Source: Leguminivora glycinivorella
Taxonomy: Eukaryota > Arthropoda > Insecta > Lepidoptera > Tortricidae
Direction: 5' to 3'
Assembly: GCF_023078275.1 (NCBI RefSeq)
Contig: NC_062990.1
Span: forward strand, 12,477,549 to 12,541,548
Length of the DNA stretch: 64,000 nt
The notes beneath the pieces were generated by a model. That model did no database searches. It was not told where the DNA came from and saw only the letters and a list, made by a program, of their open reading frames with translations. The stretch's first letter is position 1. Each line of letters opens with the position of its first letter. Positions 62,732 to 64,000 of the stretch are shown here, in pieces. Both the position numbers and the translations under genes were made by a program.

Positions 62732-63235
62732 TAGATTAGTTAGATTACTAACAATATTGAAATATTAACTAGTAAAAAACACAGTCAAATTTTTCTATTC
62801 ATCTAAGTGACAGCCCTAGGGGTAGGTGAAGTTTGGAAGGACGATGTCATTTTGACCTCGCTAGCGATATTTTATAAGATATCTCTTTAACTAACAGTGA
62901 AATGTGAAAACTAATGTTTTCACGTGAAAGACCATTAAATTTCGATTACAGACTGATTAATTTTGTGGACTCACCTTTTTACCATGTGGCGCTGGGCACA
63001 AAAGTATTCGAGAGAATGAAAATATCTATCACACCCACCACTCTTTAAGGCACTATAAAGGTGAATAGGCGATAGGTAGACAAAAGTTTGTTGCAGGAAT
63101 ATTGCCACAAATAAATTTTGCAATAGATATGGTACTTTAATATGTCACATTTGATACCAAGTATACTAGATAATTAATTTTTTTAAATTTAGGCGAAGTT
63201 ATACTTGATAGGCGAGAATAGGGTGTTTTACGGTA

Positions 63236-63923
63236 TTCATAATATTTATCTGAAATGCTTAGGAACGCTGTAGAAGACGTACCTATCACACCTATTTTGG
63301 ACAAATGTCATACCTATTATGATTTTATTTTTATTTTACGGCATTGTATTAGGCGAAACTATTTGTACTAATGGAGGCATATAATACATATACTATTTGT
63401 ACTAATGTAGGCATATTGGGAAAACATATATTACAGGTTTCCCATGTTTCTAATTTTCTAAAACCTAAGCTGGATACGCTATAAAGCTCTACATTTGAAT
63501 TACAAACCCTTTAAAAATAATATAAATTCCTACATCGAGTCGAGTAGTCCCTTCATAAATTCGTATGCTTACGTTCTTATCTGTCTTCAATATTTGCTCG
63601 AGCGATACGTAGTTCCAAAATATTTATCTATAGAACTAAGTATATATACTTAGTTCTATAGATAAATATTTTCCATATATGGAACGCTATATTTTATAAA
63701 TAGAGCACAATCAAAATAATACTCCTTGAACCTTTAAGTATTGTAATTAGAAGAATGTATATCTTTGTATTTATTGATTTACATCAAATTTACATTCGCC
63801 TGTTTCTGAACGCGAAGAACCATTAACATTTACAGTCATAATTACTGCTTTTAGCTAGATAATGGTTTTATTGTATTTGTAGCGTCCGTGGCGAAACCTC
63901 TCATTGGCACAGCCGCAGCAAGA
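63236..63923. other. Unassigned AT-rich sequence
   Basis: A 40-bp palindrome at about 63624-63672 (aaaatatttatctatagaac / gttctatagataaatatttt). Otherwise nothing recognised. Confidence 0.4.
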
Positions 63924-64000
63924 CTAGTTTGAGTCAGTCTCAGAGGAATTACTCCAATCGCTTTTTCTCATGACAGAGCTAATGTCTCCGGGAGACCAGT
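63924..64000 (-). CDS. Possible C-terminal coding piece of a - strand gene
   Basis: The - strand frame entering from the right edge reads WSPGDISSVMRKSDWSNSSE and ends TAG at 63926-63924. An AATAAA lies about 50 bp downstream on that strand (rc of tttatt at about 63868). A Ser/Asp-rich tail with a nearby polyadenylation signal is what a real 3' exon looks like, but only 25 codons are in view and no family is recognised. Confidence 0.25.
   Translation of the reverse strand, partial: WSPGDISSVMRKSDWSNSSETDSN

Larger units (their letters stand above)
59764..63233. mobile_element. 3.5-kb TIR element, TA target (outer layer)
   Basis: Inverted ends ccgtaaaacaccatatcttc / ...gggtgttttacgg, with TA at 59762-59763 and 63234-63235. 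Subterminal tcgcctac/aggcgaa motifs recur (59781, 63191, 63211). The flanks fuse to give the exact sequence of the intact block at 58890-58973. No transposase; most of the length is a second element. TA duplication points to the Tc1/mariner superfamily. Confidence 0.85.

Noticed and set aside
1..64000. CRISPR arrays, operons, plasmid or phage functions
   Set aside because: The window is insect nuclear DNA with introns and eukaryotic transposons; the direct repeats present are microsatellites, exon copies or transposon units, not spaced CRISPR repeats.

Overview
This is nuclear DNA from an insect, almost certainly a moth or butterfly. It is AT-rich, its genes are split by GT-AG introns, it carries a U2 spliceosomal RNA gene, and it is packed with repeat families I recognise as lepidopteran: tRNA-derived SINEs, foldback elements with the cgaagccgcgggc tail, the taggcttgtg-ended and tagagatgggc-ended hAT MITEs, a microsatellite-flanked retroposon, and CR1-, RTE- and RNase H-type LINEs. 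There is nothing bacterial, and no CRISPR, operon or plasmid feature. Most open frames in the window are shadows or repeat noise. Real host exons make up only a few per cent of the bases.

Host genes, left to right. (1) The last two coding exons of an unrecognised + strand gene (2310-3165), encoding a Lys/Glu/Pro-rich acidic tail. (2) A U2 snRNA gene (7082-7268, +) with its stems intact and a MITE inserted 5 bp past its 3' end. (3) A complete pICln gene (icln, methylosome / Sm-protein chaperone) on the - strand, assembled here from six exons between 34409 and 12017 (207 aa). Its 16.5-kb first intron holds two LINEs, a 3.8-kb non-coding retroposon-like block and a nested hAT. (4) A divergent + strand five-finger C2H2 zinc-finger gene in six exons, 35391-39680 (248 aa). 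Its fourth-finger exon has been copied three more times into the following intron. (5) A first exon of a MADF-domain protein (48763-48958, +). (6) A weak candidate for a 3'-terminal exon on the - strand at the right edge (63924-64000).

The rest is transposon archaeology, much of it resolvable to the base by target-site duplications (TSDs): hAT-type 8-bp TSDs at 7274-7590, 9117-9558, 16351-16829, 17137-17523, 27112-29682 and 36432-36741; Harbinger-type TAA/TTA at 2579-2693, 6281-6422 and 41155-41348; TTAA at 6125-6276, 18731-18827 and 59560-59682; TA at 59764-63233 and 60247-62731; long retroposition TSDs at 14950-15085, 15626-16064, 28197-29089 and 60607-62128. Several are nested three deep, and four have an 'empty' or closely similar paralogous site elsewhere in the window.

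How the parts relate. pICln delivers Sm proteins for snRNP assembly and the U2 gene makes an snRNA that receives an Sm ring; their closeness (about 5 kb) is probably coincidence. The pICln and zinc-finger genes are head to head with about 1 kb between start codons and probably share a promoter region. The most unusual items are the quadruplicated zinc-finger exon, an inverted tRNA-headed retroposon inside a SINE, the U2 stem-IIa covariation plus 3'-flank insertion, the 3.8-kb non-coding block with 25-bp flanking repeats, an 85-bp array built on an atggc..gccat dyad, and the nested set at 59.7-63.2 kb.
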